NCBI GenBank assembly: GCA_024643585.1
Contig: JAHEMP010000132.1
Coordinates: 1 to 6,654 of the forward strand
DNA length: 6,654 nt
Source: Crocinitomicaceae bacterium
Lineage (GTDB): Bacteria > Bacteroidota > Bacteroidia > Flavobacteriales_D > Crocinitomicaceae
Direction: 5' to 3'
Every line of letters starts with the position of its first letter. The stretch's first letter is position 1. Both the position numbers and the translations under genes were made by a program. The notes beneath the pieces are model-generated. The model was not told the origin of the DNA and made no database searches. It saw only the letters and a program-made list of their open reading frames with translations. This document shows, one piece after another, positions 6,051-6,654 of the stretch.

Positions 6051-6053
6051 TTT
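6044..6053. repeat. 10-bp palindrome spanning two convergent stop codons
   Basis: AAATTAATTT covers the stop of the plus-strand lipoprotein (6048-6050) and two bases of the minus-strand stop (6052-6054). It is AT-only and has no loop, so it is not a credible bidirectional terminator by itself. Confidence 0.3.
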
Positions 6054-6654
6054 ACAACAACACTATCTTACTGAATAACAATCCTTTATTTGTCATTACT
6101 TGAACAAAATAAACGCCTGGCGTTTTGCCCGTTAAATCAATAATTTTATTTCCAAAATTTAATTCCAATTGACCTGATGAATTAAAAACTTTTCCTTCTA
6201 CTGTATCAAAATCTCCTGTCAATTGGTAGATATTGTTTTCAACTAAAATTGTAATAACGATATTCTTATCAATCTCCAATACACCAACAGGATCTTCTTT
6301 TCTCACCTTTACATCATCAATATATAATTTGAATCCGTCATTTGTCTGAAGTACAAAGGCTAAATAGATGGTCTCATTGTCCAAACCTAAGGTGCTCAAA
6401 TTTGCGCTTCGACTAGACCAATTAACGTATTCACCAAAAATTAAACCTACTGTATCAGTAAAGCTAGATATTAATGTATCCGTTTTTGATAACAATATCA
6501 AATAATCATCAGGATAAGAAGCATCATGAGAACGAGCTTTCCACGATAAAATGTTTCCATAGGACCCAAGAGTAATTACTGGTGAAATTAACCATCTGTT
6601 GGCAACGCCAATTGGTGAGAAAAAAGAGGTCGAACTAGCTGTTAAATTTGCTAA
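6052..6654 (-). CDS. T9SS-secreted protein with cleaved-adhesin and sorting domains, partial
   Basis: C-terminal 200 residues of an exported protein. The minus-strand frame stays open to the window edge, so the start is missing; the TTG at 6501 is internal. Numbering from the edge, residues about 16-118 match a cleaved-adhesin (choice-of-anchor) jelly-roll domain: NRWLISPVITLGSYGNILSW (19-38), the YPDDYLILLSKT strand, W79 with SANLSTLG, and IYLAFVLQTNDGFKLYIDDVKV (96-117). In this family IYIAFR...LxIDDV is the hallmark. Residues about 126-200 are a type A C-terminal sorting domain recognised by the T9SS: GKVFNSSGQ (154-162), IIDLTGKTPGVYFVQV (171-186) and the basic terminal strand KIVLL. The protein would be moved through the outer membrane and attached to the surface or released after removal of this tail. 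The N-terminal part could hold a peptidase, nuclease or binding module; it is not visible. No regulatory site is visible because the promoter lies outside the window. Confidence 0.93.
   Translation of the reverse strand, partial: LANLTASSTSFFSPIGVANRWLISPVITLGSYGNILSWKARSHDASYPDDYLILLSKTDTLISSFTDTVGLIFGEYVNWSSRSANLSTLGLDNETIYLAFVLQTNDGFKLYIDDVKVRKEDPVGVLEIDKNIVITILVENNIYQLTGDFDTVEGKVFNSSGQLELNFGNKIIDLTGKTPGVYFVQVMTNKGLLFSKIVLL

Overview
The window looks like chromosomal DNA from a Bacteroidota species; I would not name the class or genus. The evidence is low G+C, no clear Shine-Dalgarno sites, promoter elements of the TTTG / TAnnTTTG type, many Sec signal peptides ending in a serine or alanine followed by Gln, short-lipobox lipoproteins, and a type IX secretion (T9SS) cargo protein with a cleaved-adhesin domain and a C-terminal sorting domain.

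Layout. Positions 1-1970 hold three overlapping plus-strand genes for probable cell-envelope or secreted proteins. The first is the C-terminal part of a large protein with a long coiled coil, cut by the window edge. The next two are small secreted proteins whose signal-peptide junctions are nearly identical. A short intergenic region with a good Bacteroidota promoter (2004-2035) precedes an outer-membrane beta-barrel gene (2051-3013) of the DUF6089/PorG-like kind. A second short intergenic region with a 12-bp perfect palindrome and another -7 element leads into a tight run of four genes (3082-6050): pyrD (quinone-dependent dihydroorotate dehydrogenase), a hydroxymethylglutaryl-CoA lyase-like enzyme, and two lipoproteins. 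Spacings there are 1 nt, 2 nt and a 1-nt overlap, so they are probably one transcript. On the minus strand, separated from the last lipoprotein by a single base, is the 3' end of a T9SS-secreted protein that continues past the right edge (6052-6654).

How the genes relate. PyrD does the one redox step of UMP synthesis at the membrane quinone pool. The HMG-CoA lyase-like enzyme would yield acetyl-CoA and acetoacetate at the end of leucine breakdown. No direct biochemical link between them is visible, and co-transcription may be merely positional. The remaining genes are mostly envelope or export proteins: a PorG-like barrel, a small protein resembling the GldM C-terminal domain, lipoproteins and a T9SS cargo. 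This is a T9SS flavour rather than a complete secretion locus.

I see no RNA gene, CRISPR array, insertion sequence, prophage or defence system. The window is gene-dense (longest gap 80 bp) and mostly ordinary; the points worth following are the duplicated secreted-protein N-termini, the altered active-site signature of the lyase, and the unusual gene overlaps.
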